From Alphaproteobacteria bacterium (lineage in GTDB: Bacteria; Pseudomonadota; Alphaproteobacteria; CALKHQ01): a stretch of 64,000 bases of DNA. The notes under the pieces are model-generated. The model was not told the DNA's origin and did no database searches. It saw only the letters and a program-made list of their open reading frames with translations. The position numbers were made by a program, and so were the translations under genes. Of the stretch, positions 25,845-38,183 are shown piece by piece; the first letter of the stretch is position 1; each line of letters opens with the position of its first letter. The stretch lies in the NCBI GenBank assembly GCA_041396705.1, contig JAWKYB010000011.1:124001-188000 (forward strand), read 5' to 3'.

Positions 25845-26795
25845 CTACGCGACGAGCGCCCGCGGCAGCTTGAAGGTGATGTGCTCGTCGGTCAGCCGCA
25901 CCTCCTCGACCGTGACCGCGAAGCGGGTGCGGCAGGCGGCGATCACCTCGTCGACCAGCACCTCCGGCGCCGACGCGCCGGCGGAGATGCCCAGCGTGCG
26001 CACGCCGTCCAGCGCGGCGAGGTCGAGGTCGGCGCCGCGCTGCAGCAGGAAGGCGCGCGCGCAGCCGGCCCGTTCGGCCACCTCCACCAGGCGGCGGGAG
26101 TTCGACGAGTTCGGTGCGCCGACCACCGCGATGGCGTCGCAGCGCGCCGCGATCGCCTTCACCGCCTGCTGCCGGTTGGTGGTGGCGTAGCAGATGTCCT
26201 CCTTCTTCGGGCCGACGATGGCCGGGAAGCGGGCGCGCAGCGCATCGACCACCGCCGCGGTGTCGTCGACCGACAGCGTGGTCTGGGTGACGAAGGCGAG
26301 CCGGTCCGGGTCCGCCGGCGCCAGCGCCGCCACGTCGTCGACCGTCTCGACCAGGCTGACCGCGCCGGCCGGCAGCTGGCCCATGGTGCCGATCACCTCC
26401 GGGTGGCCGGCATGGCCGATCAGCACCACGTGGCGGCCGTCGGCGTGCTGGCGTTCCGCCTCGCGGTGCACCTTGCTGACCAGCGGGCAGGTGGCGTCGA
26501 GATAGAGCATGCGGCGGCGCTGCGCCTCGGCCGGCACCGCCTTCGGCACCCCGTGGGCGGAGAACACCACCGGCGCGTCGTCCGGCACCTGGTCCAATTC
26601 CTCGACGAACACGGCGCCCTTCGCCTCCAGGTCGGCAACCACGAAGCGGTTGTGCACGATCTCGTGCCGCACATAGACCGGCCGGCCGTATTTCGCCAGC
26701 GCCAGTTCGACGATCTGGATCGCCCGGTCGACTCCGGCGCAGAATCCGCGCGGCGCGGCGAGCAGGACGGTGAGCGGCGGCTTGGTCATCGGCAT
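25845..26795 (-). CDS. ispH: 4-hydroxy-3-methylbut-2-enyl diphosphate reductase
   Basis: A 316-residue iron-sulfur enzyme, last step of the MEP isoprenoid pathway. The three cluster cysteines are present in PRGFCAGVDRAI (about 19), LDATCPLVSKVH (about 104) and EDICYATTNRQ (about 202). The substrate-binding SAHGVP, IGHAGHPEVIGT, NSSNSRRLVE and SAGASAP blocks follow the canonical order. It is the first gene of the ispH-thrB-rnhA-fkbM unit. The start could be ATG 26795 or the second methionine two codons later. Confidence 0.95.
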   Translation of the reverse strand: MPMTKPPLTVLLAAPRGFCAGVDRAIQIVELALAKYGRPVYVRHEIVHNRFVVADLEAKGAVFVEELDQVPDDAPVVFSAHGVPKAVPAEAQRRRMLYLDATCPLVSKVHREAERQHADGRHVVLIGHAGHPEVIGTMGQLPAGAVSLVETVDDVAALAPADPDRLAFVTQTTLSVDDTAAVVDALRARFPAIVGPKKEDICYATTNRQQAVKAIAARCDAIAVVGAPNSSNSRRLVEVAERAGCARAFLLQRGADLDLAALDGVRTLGISAGASAPEVLVDEVIAACRTRFAVTVEEVRLTDEHITFKLPRALVA

Positions 26796-26868
26796 CCGGG
26801 CGGGCGGTGCGTACGGGTCGCCCAGGCGCCTTGCGTCGCCGGAACGCCCTCTCTACAGTCCGCGCCAA

Positions 26869-26874
26869 TATAAT
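26869..26874 (+). promoter_or_regulatory. Possible -10 element for the lipoprotein gene
   Basis: A perfect TATAAT lies in the spacer between divergent ispH and the lipoprotein gene. It overlaps an alternative ATG at 26873, favouring ATG 26900 as the start. No convincing -35 element is seen at 16-18 bp. Confidence 0.25.
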
Positions 26875-26899
26875 GATCCGGCTGGGAAAAGCGATTCGG

Positions 26900-27445
26900 A
26901 TGGGGCGTGCGAGACAGGCGTTCGGCGGCACTGCACGGGCGCTGGCGGGAACGGCTGCGCTGGTCCTTGCCGGCTGCGGGTCCGATTCGGCCGAATCGCT
27001 GGGCCTGCTGTGCCCCGATGCCGCCATCGTCGGCGAGCTGTCCAAGCTGTCGCGCTTCGGCGGCCAGGCGGCGACGCCGGACGCGCTGGCCTTCTACGGC
27101 GAGATCGTCGGCGTGACCGGCAACTGCGCCTACGACGACGACATCGTCGCGGTCGAGCTGCAGGTCTCCTCGGTGTTCGACCGCCCGCCCGGCGGCCCGG
27201 CGGTGACCGAACCGGTGCCCTATTTCGTGGCGGTGACCCGCCCCGACGGCGCCGTGGTCGGCAAGCAGGAACTGACCATCCCGGTGGAGTTCCGCGACGG
27301 CGAGATCCGCGCCGGCTTCAGCGACGAGGTGACGGTCGAGCTGCCGCTGCCCGGCGGCCGGGCCACGGGCGGCGACTATCGGATCTATCTCGGCTTCCAG
27401 CTGACCCAGGCCGAGCTGGACTACAACAGGCGCGCCGCCCCCTAG
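26900..27445 (+). CDS. Lipoprotein of unknown function
   Basis: A 181-residue protein with a lipoprotein signal: basic N-terminus, hydrophobic TARALAGTAALV, lipobox LAGC. Start ATG 26900 is chosen because the alternative ATG 26873 falls inside a TATAAT sequence; that start would add nine residues. The mature part, about 155 residues, has an acidic beta-rich pattern with two further cysteines (LLCPDAA and GNCAYDD) that may form a disulfide. No transmembrane segments follow. I do not recognise a named family. Divergent from ispH, convergent with the PAS gene. Confidence 0.7.
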   Translation: MGRARQAFGGTARALAGTAALVLAGCGSDSAESLGLLCPDAAIVGELSKLSRFGGQAATPDALAFYGEIVGVTGNCAYDDDIVAVELQVSSVFDRPPGGPAVTEPVPYFVAVTRPDGAVVGKQELTIPVEFRDGEIRAGFSDEVTVELPLPGGRATGGDYRIYLGFQLTQAELDYNRRAAP

Positions 27446-27462
27446 CGGCGCCTGCCGGCCGG

Positions 27463-28311
27463 TCAGGCGGACTTCAGCGTGGAGCGCCGGGCGCCGCCGC
27501 GCTGGGCCGACTGCAGCGCCGTGATGTCGGTGGAGATCAGCACCGTATCGCCGCAGTCGGTGCGGCTGGCGCAGAACAGCACGCGGCGGCCGTCGGCAAG
27601 GCCGATCTCGACCATGCTCTGGCCGCTGGCCGGGTCGGTCAGCCGCGGCGGCGCGGCGGTCAGCGACGACGCATCGGTGTCGACGAACCAGCCGGACTTG
27701 AGCGCGTGGTTGAGCAGCTTGGCAAGCTCGATGCCCGGCGGCACGCCGTCGCGGCGGCCGAAGTCGTCGGCCAGCTGCGGGTTGGCGCAGATCAGCATGC
27801 CCAGCGAGTCGAACACGGCGAAGCCGTCGCGGATAGCGGCAAGGCCCATCAAGAGGCGCGACTCCGCCCGCTGCGCCGCGTCGACCGCCGACAGCCGCAA
27901 GGTCTCGTCGCGGGCGATGCCGCGATAGCCGGCGAAGCCGCCGTCCTCGTACATCGGCACGCCGGCGAAGCGGATGCGCCGCAGCGAGCCGTCGGCGTGG
28001 CGCATGTCGGCCATGCGGTCGGCAAAGGGCTTGCGGCGGGACGGGTCGAGCTGGGCGGCGAAGGCGTCGGGGCCGGCATCGAACACGCCCAGTTCCGGCA
28101 GCCGGCGGCCGATCATCGCCGCCGGCACTACGCCGAGGTCGTCGTGCACCCGGTCCGACATGAAGGTGACGGTCAGCTCCGCGTCGGTCTCGTAGAGCCA
28201 TTCGCTGGACAGGCGCAGCACGTCGTGCAGGCGCTGCGCCGCGGTGCCGGACGCGGCCGTGCTGCGGGGCGACGCCCGCTGCGAGGCCCGATCTTCCGGC
28301 GCGCTAGGCAA
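27463..28311 (-). CDS. Stand-alone PAS-domain protein
   Basis: A 282-residue cytoplasmic protein with two PAS-like domains. The first (about 28-135) starts RLHDVLRLSSEWLYETDAELTV and ends with the PAS/PAC pattern FAGYRGIARDETLR. The second (about 150-265) has LAAIRDGFAVFDSLGMLICAN and ends STDITALQSAQ. No output domain is attached, so it would act by binding a partner. Its start overlaps the end of the DUF2336 gene by 8 bp, suggesting the two act together. Ligand unknown. Confidence 0.8.
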   Translation of the reverse strand: MPSAPEDRASQRASPRSTAASGTAAQRLHDVLRLSSEWLYETDAELTVTFMSDRVHDDLGVVPAAMIGRRLPELGVFDAGPDAFAAQLDPSRRKPFADRMADMRHADGSLRRIRFAGVPMYEDGGFAGYRGIARDETLRLSAVDAAQRAESRLLMGLAAIRDGFAVFDSLGMLICANPQLADDFGRRDGVPPGIELAKLLNHALKSGWFVDTDASSLTAAPPRLTDPASGQSMVEIGLADGRRVLFCASRTDCGDTVLISTDITALQSAQRGGARRSTLKSA

Positions 28312-29455
28312 CGGCCGCCTTCTCCCGTTCGTCGATGCCGAACCGTTCGCGCAGGCTTCGCGGTTCGCGCCGCCAGGCGCGCATCAGCGCGGCCGCGGCC
28401 TCCTTGTCCAGCCGCTGGAACAGCGCCAGTGCGCGCTCGTGCATCTCGTCCGCCACCGCGCGGCTGCGGCGCGAGCTGCGCCGGGTCAGCTCGAACACGT
28501 CCGAGAAGCAGGCCGGGGTGACGCCGATGGCGCGGCACAGCACCGCCAGCGGCTCGCCGTCGGTGTCGTAGACGACCCAGCGCACGTCGCCGGGCCTGAG
28601 CCCGGATTGCTGGATCAGCATCGCCTCGAACAGCGCCACCTCGCCGCGTTTCAGCGCGTCGACCATCAGCCGGGCGTCGAACCGCTCGGTCTGGGCCAGT
28701 TCGTCGGCCAGCGCCTGGGCCATGGTCGGGTGGCGGCGGCTGGCCGCCAGCGCCGCCGTCGCGGCCTGGATGACCTGCTCGATCACCGCGTCGAAGATGG
28801 TCACGTCGATGTCGAATCGGGCGGACAGTTCGTCGCGCAGGGCGCCGGCCACCAGACGGTACAGGCGCTTGGCGACGTGCGGCGGCAGGTCGTGGCGGTG
28901 GACCAGCGGCTCGCGGAAGGCGTCGACCCGCTCGGCCTGCTCGGCGAGGTAGGCCAGGGTGGCCTCGCGGATGCGCGCGCCGTGATTGCGCAGCAGCGTG
29001 GTGATGACCCGGGTCTGGCCGGTGCCGACCAGCTCCTCGCTGACCTCCTCGCTCAGCGAGTCGCGCGCCGCCACGGCCAATTGGTGCTCCAGCGTGCGAT
29101 GGCGGACGATCTCGACCAGGTCGTCGTCCTGCAGCGCGCGGCTGTGCAGCAGCACCGGGCGGGCGATGTCGATGTCCTGGTTTGCGAGCAGGGCGATTAG
29201 CGGCCGCGGCGCGTCGGGTCGTGCCGCCAGCCGTTCGGCGAGCCTGGCCCGCACGTCATGCTCGATGGAGGCCAGCAGCTGGTCGAGGATGCCGTCGAAC
29301 AGCAGGCGCTCGCGCTCGCTCGCCGCCGCGATCCGGGCGCCGACGCCATCGTTCAGCGCCTCGATCAGCGCGGCGCGGTCGACGGCATTGCGCCCGCGCG
29401 CCAGCGCGGCGATCTCTTCCAGGTCCAGCTCGGTCGGTGCTTTCTGCACGGTCAT
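28304..29455 (-). CDS. DUF2336 domain protein
   Basis: A 383-residue, almost wholly helical protein of the DUF2336 family known from alphaproteobacteria. It has HEAT-like pairs at about 55-150, such as VRARLAERLAARPDAPRPLI followed by ANQDIDIARPVLLHS, then the repeat QLAVAARDSLSEEVSEELV. The C-terminal half contains RPGDVRWVVYDTDGEPLAVL and RAIGVTPACFSDVFEL. Function is unknown; the family is often found near signalling genes, and here the following gene is a PAS protein overlapping by 8 bp. Start ATG 29455. Confidence 0.85.
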   Translation of the reverse strand: MTVQKAPTELDLEEIAALARGRNAVDRAALIEALNDGVGARIAAASERERLLFDGILDQLLASIEHDVRARLAERLAARPDAPRPLIALLANQDIDIARPVLLHSRALQDDDLVEIVRHRTLEHQLAVAARDSLSEEVSEELVGTGQTRVITTLLRNHGARIREATLAYLAEQAERVDAFREPLVHRHDLPPHVAKRLYRLVAGALRDELSARFDIDVTIFDAVIEQVIQAATAALAASRRHPTMAQALADELAQTERFDARLMVDALKRGEVALFEAMLIQQSGLRPGDVRWVVYDTDGEPLAVLCRAIGVTPACFSDVFELTRRSSRRSRAVADEMHERALALFQRLDKEAAAALMRAWRREPRSLRERFGIDEREKAAVA

Positions 29456-29763
29456 CGGCTCTTGCCCCCCGTCGGCTCCGCCCGTTCGTGGGTGGCGGTA
29501 ACCTGGCCAGGATTCGCCTGAAACGATGCCAATTTCGCGTTAAGGACCGGTAAAATTCGACGCGACGCGCCTGCCGCGACGGCACATCTGCGCCGCTCGC
29601 CGGCCGGCCGGCGGCGGACTGGGCGCGGTGCCGGGCTTCAGCGAACATTAACCGCGATCCGCCTAGGTTCGCTCCGCTCCCGACCCCGGAGCCGTTGCCC
29701 GCCCATACGGCCATCTCGCTTCGGCGGCGAAGCCGCGCAAGGGCGGGCGTGGGCCGACCGACC
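29456..29763. other. 308-bp divergent intergenic region with inverted repeats
   Basis: Between the DUF2336 gene and the first hybrid kinase. It holds GCGAAC (29641-29646)/GTTCGC (29667-29672), and a larger stem GCCCGCCC (29697-29704)/GGGCGGGC (29741-29748) enclosing GCTTCG/CGAAGC. TTAAGGACCGGTAAA near 29539 resembles a CtrA box (TTAA-N7-TTAA) with one mismatch. The stem lies just before the kinase start, arguing that the TTG at 29695 is not the start. Confidence 0.4.
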
Positions 29764-32076
<2,313 letters not shown>

Positions 32077-32600
32077 CGGCGAATGCCATGGCCGGCGACC
32101 GCGACATCTGTCTGGCGGCAGGTATGAACGACTATCTGACCAAGCCGATCGACCACAGCCGTCTGATCGAGAAGATCGGCGTCTGGCAGCAGGCCGGCGC
32201 CCGTCGGGACGGGCCCGAGGCGAGGCGGCGGACGCCGCCTGAGGCAACGGCCCCGGGGCCACCCGGCCGGAAGGTTTGTATCGGCGTTGCGCCCGCCCGG
32301 CGGCAGCGGTCCCGCGCCCACGGGCTCGGCCGGGTATCGCAGCCGGCCACGACCGGCTCCAGGAAATACAAAGACGTCGCGCTAAATGGATCGGGAATTA
32401 CTGCCGTTTAACCATGATCTACTCGGCAGGACCTGGGCACATCCATTTCCGGTTTACCGATTGTTCAGCCTGTTGCGCGAAAGATCGCAGCCATCGCCAC
32501 CATACGGATCCCGCCCGATGTCGCCCGAACTCGACACTGTCCTCGCCGCCCGGAACCGCACGGCGAAGCTGCGACCTGTGGATTACCATCGCGATCACCA

Positions 32601-34520
<1,920 letters not shown>

Positions 34521-35275
34521 GCCGGCCGGCGCACCGCAACGAACAGGCGGCGGCCTTCCGGCAACGGCGCGTCGCCCAGCCGGTCGCGGACGTCGACCGC
34601 GAAGCCGGCGCCGTCCAGCCAGGCAACGACGTCGCCGACCTGAAACAGCCGCACATGGTGCCGCTCGCGGCCGCGGCGATAGCCGCCGCCAACCATGCGG
34701 AAGGTCTCGATGCTGCGTTCCAGCCGATCCGGCTGCGCGCCCGGCCGCACCTCGTACAGCACCGCCCAGTCGACCCCGCTCTGCCAGCCGCGCCGCACCG
34801 GCCCGGCCGCGTCCGGCGTCAGCAGGTCGAAGACCAGCAGCCCCTCCGGCGGCAGCGCCCGCGCCGCAGCGGCGAAGACGGCGCGCAGGCGGGCGCCGGC
34901 GTCGTCATCCGGTTGGTGATAGGTCAGCGGCTCGCCCAACGCCACCACCGCCTCCGCGGCCGGCAGCGCCGCGCCGTAGACCGAGGCGTTGACGAAGCGC
35001 GCGCCGGGCGCCGCGGCGCGGGCCAGTGCCAGCAGCGGGGCCGAGGGCTCGATCGCCGTCACCGCGAAGCCGGCGTCGCAGAGCGCGCGCGTTGTCGTGC
35101 CGGCGCCGCAGCCGACGTCGCAGACCCGTTCGACCGCGATGGCGGCGGCGCGCAGCAGCGCCACCAGCGCCGGCGCGACCCGGGTCGCGAAGCCGTCGAA
35201 GCCGGCCGCCTGGATGTGGGCCAGATCCTCGCCGTACAGCATCGGCCTCCACCTTTCATTCACGAACTGTGGATT

Positions 35276-35290
35276 TTAACCTTCCGCTAA
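35276..35290. promoter_or_regulatory. CtrA-box-like sequence
   Basis: TTAA-N7-CTAA at 35276-35290 differs by one base from the alphaproteobacterial CtrA consensus TTAA-N7-TTAA. It lies between the divergent methyltransferase and the small gene at 35335. One near-match in a spacer is weak evidence. Confidence 0.2.
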
Positions 35291-35334
35291 GCATGACGGC
35301 GCACAATGATTGACAGTCAGTGAGGGTTCAGCCC

Positions 35335-35535
35335 ATGCGCCTTGCCACGGTCAGCCGCACAGCCTCCGCCATCGGGCGTCTGGTGGCGTCGCCGTCGGCC
35401 AGCCCGCGGGTCGAGGCGGTGCGCAAGGCCGAGCCGGTGCACGAGCGCAAGGAATTCCGCTTCCGCCGCCGCCTGCCGGACAACCAGCCCGACGAGCCGA
35501 CCGAGCGCGGCACCTACCTCAACGTGGTGGTCTGA
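35335..35535 (+). CDS. Small basic protein of unknown function
   Basis: A 66-residue protein from ATG 35335 behind GTGAGGG; an in-frame start at 35320 would add five residues. It is rich in Arg/Ala/Pro with a KEFRFRRRLPDNQPDEP core and ends TYLNVVV. There is no signal peptide or membrane segment. Codon use matches neighbouring genes and the stop lies 13 bp before the stop of the convergent aminotransferase. No family recognised. Confidence 0.5.
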   Translation: MRLATVSRTASAIGRLVASPSASPRVEAVRKAEPVHERKEFRFRRRLPDNQPDEPTERGTYLNVVV

Positions 35536-35548
35536 CCGCCGCGGCGGC

Positions 35549-36889
35549 CTATTCCGCCGCCTGCGCCCTTCCTTCCGCCAGCACCTCGCCGATCGCCTGG
35601 TCGAGGATCGCCAGCGCACGGTCGATCTCGGCGCGGGTGACCGTCAGCGGCGGGGCGATGCGCCAGATCGCGGACATCAGCCCGACCGAGACGATGTTCA
35701 TCGACAGCCCGAGCTCCATGCAGCGGGCGGTGATGGCGCGCCCGGTGGCGGCGTCGGGTGCGCGGGTCTCGCGGTTCTTGACCAGCTCGACCCCCTGCAG
35801 CAGGCCGAAGCCGCGCACGTCGCCGATGATCTCGTGGCGCGCCTGCAGGTCCTTCAGGCCGGCCTGAAGGTAGGCGCCCATCTCCAGCGCCCGCGCGTTC
35901 AGGTCCTCCTCGGCCAGCACGTCGAGCACCGCCAGCGCGGCCTGCGCCGGCAGCGGGTCGGACACGTGCGAGGTCGGGTGGATGAAGCCTTTCGCGTGGC
36001 AGTCTTCCTCCAGTTCGTCGGAGACCACGGTGGCGGCGATCGGCAGGCCGCCGCCCAGCGTCTTCGACAGGGTCAGGATGTCGGGCTCGACGCCGAAATG
36101 CTGGAAGGCGAAGTCGCGGCCGAGCCGGCCGAAGGCGGTCTGCGCCTCGTCGAAGATCAGCAGCATGCCGCGCTTGTCGCAGTGCTGTTTCACCTTCTGC
36201 CAGTAGCCCTCCGGCGGCACGATCACGCCGCCGGAACTTTCCACCGGCTCGGCGATCACCGCGGCCAGCGCGCCGGTGGACTGGGCGTCGACCATGTCGA
36301 AGCCGACCTCCAGGCAGGTGCCGTCGCAGGCGTCGCGGCAGTGGCGCACCGGGCAGTGATAGGCGTTGGGCGCGGGCAGGCTCAGGGCGCCGGGGAGCAT
36401 CGGGCCGAAGCCCTTGCGGCCGGCGACGTAGTTCACCGCCTGCGCGCCCGATGTCATGCCGTGCCAGGCGCCGGTGAAGCCGACCACCTCGAACTTGCCG
36501 GTGTGCATCTTGGCCAGCTTCAGCGCCGCCTCGTTGGACTCGCCGCCGGTCGACAGGAACAGCGCACGCGACAGGCGGGGCGGCAGCATGGCGGCCAGCC
36601 GCTGCGACAGCGCCACCACCGGCGGGCTCAGCATGCCGCTGAACAGGTGCAGCGCGCCTTCGCAGGCCTGGCGCACCGCGTCGACGATGCGCGGGTGGTT
36701 GTGGCCGATGGTGGCGCACATCTGGCCCGAGGTGAAATCGAGGACCTCGCGGCCCTCGGTGTCCCAGATCAGGGTGCCGCGCGCCTTGGCGATGAGATGC
36801 GGGGCGAACGGCATGCCGTAGCGGACGAGATGCGCGTCCCACGGTTCGTTGGTCAGGGTCGGGCCGGACGGCGGCGTGTCGGCGCTCAT
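35549..36889 (-). CDS. 2,2-dialkylglycine decarboxylase-like class III aminotransferase
   Basis: A 446-residue PLP enzyme that closely follows dialkylglycine decarboxylase rather than ordinary class III transaminases. Shared marks: HLVRYGMPFAPHLI near the start, the substrate/alkali-site block LDFTSGQMCA (the family's key Gln), HLFSGMLSPPV, FTGAWHGMT with the tryptophan that covers PLP, IFDEAQTAFGR, the Schiff-base lysine in TLSKTLGGGLPIA (about 276), THVSDPLPAQAAL and WRIAPPLTV with the carboxylate-binding arginine. The known reaction decarboxylates 2,2-dialkylglycines (for example 2-aminoisobutyrate) and transaminates pyruvate to alanine. Divergent from an AsnC-type regulator with an inverted repeat between. 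Function is strongly suggested, not proven. Confidence 0.85.
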   Translation of the reverse strand: MSADTPPSGPTLTNEPWDAHLVRYGMPFAPHLIAKARGTLIWDTEGREVLDFTSGQMCATIGHNHPRIVDAVRQACEGALHLFSGMLSPPVVALSQRLAAMLPPRLSRALFLSTGGESNEAALKLAKMHTGKFEVVGFTGAWHGMTSGAQAVNYVAGRKGFGPMLPGALSLPAPNAYHCPVRHCRDACDGTCLEVGFDMVDAQSTGALAAVIAEPVESSGGVIVPPEGYWQKVKQHCDKRGMLLIFDEAQTAFGRLGRDFAFQHFGVEPDILTLSKTLGGGLPIAATVVSDELEEDCHAKGFIHPTSHVSDPLPAQAALAVLDVLAEEDLNARALEMGAYLQAGLKDLQARHEIIGDVRGFGLLQGVELVKNRETRAPDAATGRAITARCMELGLSMNIVSVGLMSAIWRIAPPLTVTRAEIDRALAILDQAIGEVLAEGRAQAAE

Positions 36890-36961
36890 CGGGTGCGGAC
36901 TCCCAGCATTCTGCCACGCTTGCGTGGACCGGCGGCATTCTACTGCGCCTGCGCGGAATCC

Positions 36962-37024
36962 GGATTTCTTTGTTGGACGCAATTCTGCAGAGTCTCGGCT
37001 GGAATCCGCCAACTGAAGAAATCC
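36962..37024. promoter_or_regulatory. Inverted repeat in the dgdA-like/asnC divergent spacer
   Basis: GGATTTCTTTGTTGG (36962-36976) matches the reverse complement of CCAACTGAAGAAATCC (37009-37024) apart from a 2-3 nt central difference, with 32 nt between arms. It sits immediately upstream of the AsnC-type regulator start at 37037 and is a plausible autoregulatory operator. A 6-bp hairpin CCACGC-TT-GCGTGG lies at 36914-36927. Confidence 0.45.
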
Positions 37025-37036
37025 AGAGCAAGCGAA

Positions 37037-37540
37037 ATGGCCTCTGACTTTCCGAACGAGACGCCAGCCGCGGCGACGCTCGATGCCATCGACCGGCGCA
37101 TCCTGCGCGCGCTGCAGGCCGACTGTGGCATCGCCAACCAGGCGCTGGCCGACGCGGTCGGGCTGTCGCCGCCGGCCTGCCTGAAGCGGGTGCGGCGGCT
37201 GAAGGCGGCCGGCGTGATCGCGCGCCAGGTGGCGCTGGTCGATCCGGCCGCGCTCGGCTGGCCCCTGCTCACGGTGGTGCGGATCAAGCTGGAGCGGCCG
37301 CGCGAGGCGGTGATGCTGGCCTTCGAGAAGCGGATGCGCGCGCTGCCCCGCGTGGTGCAGTGCCTGACTGTGGCCGGCGACATCGACTACATCCTGCTGG
37401 TGCGCAGCCGCGACGTCGCCCATTACCAGGACTTCGCCCGCCAGGTGCTGACCACCGGCCCCGGTATCCGCGCCTATACCAGCGAGATCGTGCTCGACAT
37501 CCCGAAGTGGAGCACCGAGGTGCCGATCGGGGAGGGGTGA
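37037..37540 (+). CDS. Lrp/AsnC family transcriptional regulator
   Basis: A 167-residue regulator. The N-terminal winged HTH spans about 16-75: LDAIDRRILRALQADCG, then ALADAVGLSPPACLKRVRRL. The ligand/oligomerisation (RAM) domain spans about 80-155: VVRIKLERPREAVMLAFE, then GDIDYILLVRSRDVAHYQDF. The start is ATG 37037. It is divergent from the dialkylglycine-decarboxylase-like gene, which it probably controls in response to an amino acid; an inverted repeat lies in the spacer. Confidence 0.92.
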   Translation: MASDFPNETPAAATLDAIDRRILRALQADCGIANQALADAVGLSPPACLKRVRRLKAAGVIARQVALVDPAALGWPLLTVVRIKLERPREAVMLAFEKRMRALPRVVQCLTVAGDIDYILLVRSRDVAHYQDFARQVLTTGPGIRAYTSEIVLDIPKWSTEVPIGEG

Positions 37541-37631
37541 GCGCGCCGGGCACATCGCGATGGCGCGGCCGGCGCGCAAGCGGCTATTCTGCCGCCTTGC
37601 CCCGACCCAGCAGGCGGCACAGATCGTTCCG

Positions 37632-38180
37632 ATGGCCGAAAACCGCGACGCAGCGGCCGGACAGGCCTTTTCCCGCATCGTGCCGCAGGGCGACGACCGC
37701 GAGCGGCTGGTCTGCGATACCTGCGGCCACATCCAGTACGACAACCCGAAGGTGGTGGTCGGCTCGGTCTCGACCTGGCAGGGCCGCATCCTGATGGTGC
37801 GCCGCGCCATCCCGCCGCGGCTCGGCTTCTGGACCCTGCCGGCCGGCTATCTGGAGCTGGGCGAGACGGCGCAGGCGGGCGCAGCGCGCGAGGCCTGGGA
37901 GGAGGCGCGCGCCCGCATCGACCTCGACGGGCTGATCGGCCTCTATTCGATCCCGCGCATCAGCCAGGTCCAGCTGATCTTTCGCGGCCGGCTGCGGTCG
38001 GCCGAGATCGCGGCCGGGCCGGAGAGCCAGGCGGTGGCGCTCTATGCCTGGGACGCGATTCCGTGGGACGACATCGCCTTTCCGTCGGTGCGCTGGGCGC
38101 TGGCCCATGCCCGCGAGATCGGCGACGCGCCGGTGTTCGCGCCGCGCGCCAACCCGCCCGGCGAAGTCGGGGACTACTGA
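37632..38180 (+). CDS. NUDIX hydrolase with a short N-terminal zinc-ribbon-like segment
   Basis: A 182-residue protein. The Nudix box reads GYLELGETAQAGAAREAWEEA, with all the conserved Gly, Glu and Arg positions for metal-dependent pyrophosphate hydrolysis, at about residue 78. Upstream, CDTCGHIQYDNPKVV is the CxxC-type motif found in NudC-like and related family members. ATG 37632 is chosen because similarity starts there; ATG 37560 would add 24 unsupported residues. Substrate unknown, perhaps a nucleotide-sugar or ADP-ribose-like compound. Followed after 3 bp by the arginase gene. Confidence 0.88.
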   Translation: MAENRDAAAGQAFSRIVPQGDDRERLVCDTCGHIQYDNPKVVVGSVSTWQGRILMVRRAIPPRLGFWTLPAGYLELGETAQAGAAREAWEEARARIDLDGLIGLYSIPRISQVQLIFRGRLRSAEIAAGPESQAVALYAWDAIPWDDIAFPSVRWALAHAREIGDAPVFAPRANPPGEVGDY

Positions 38181-38183
38181 GCG

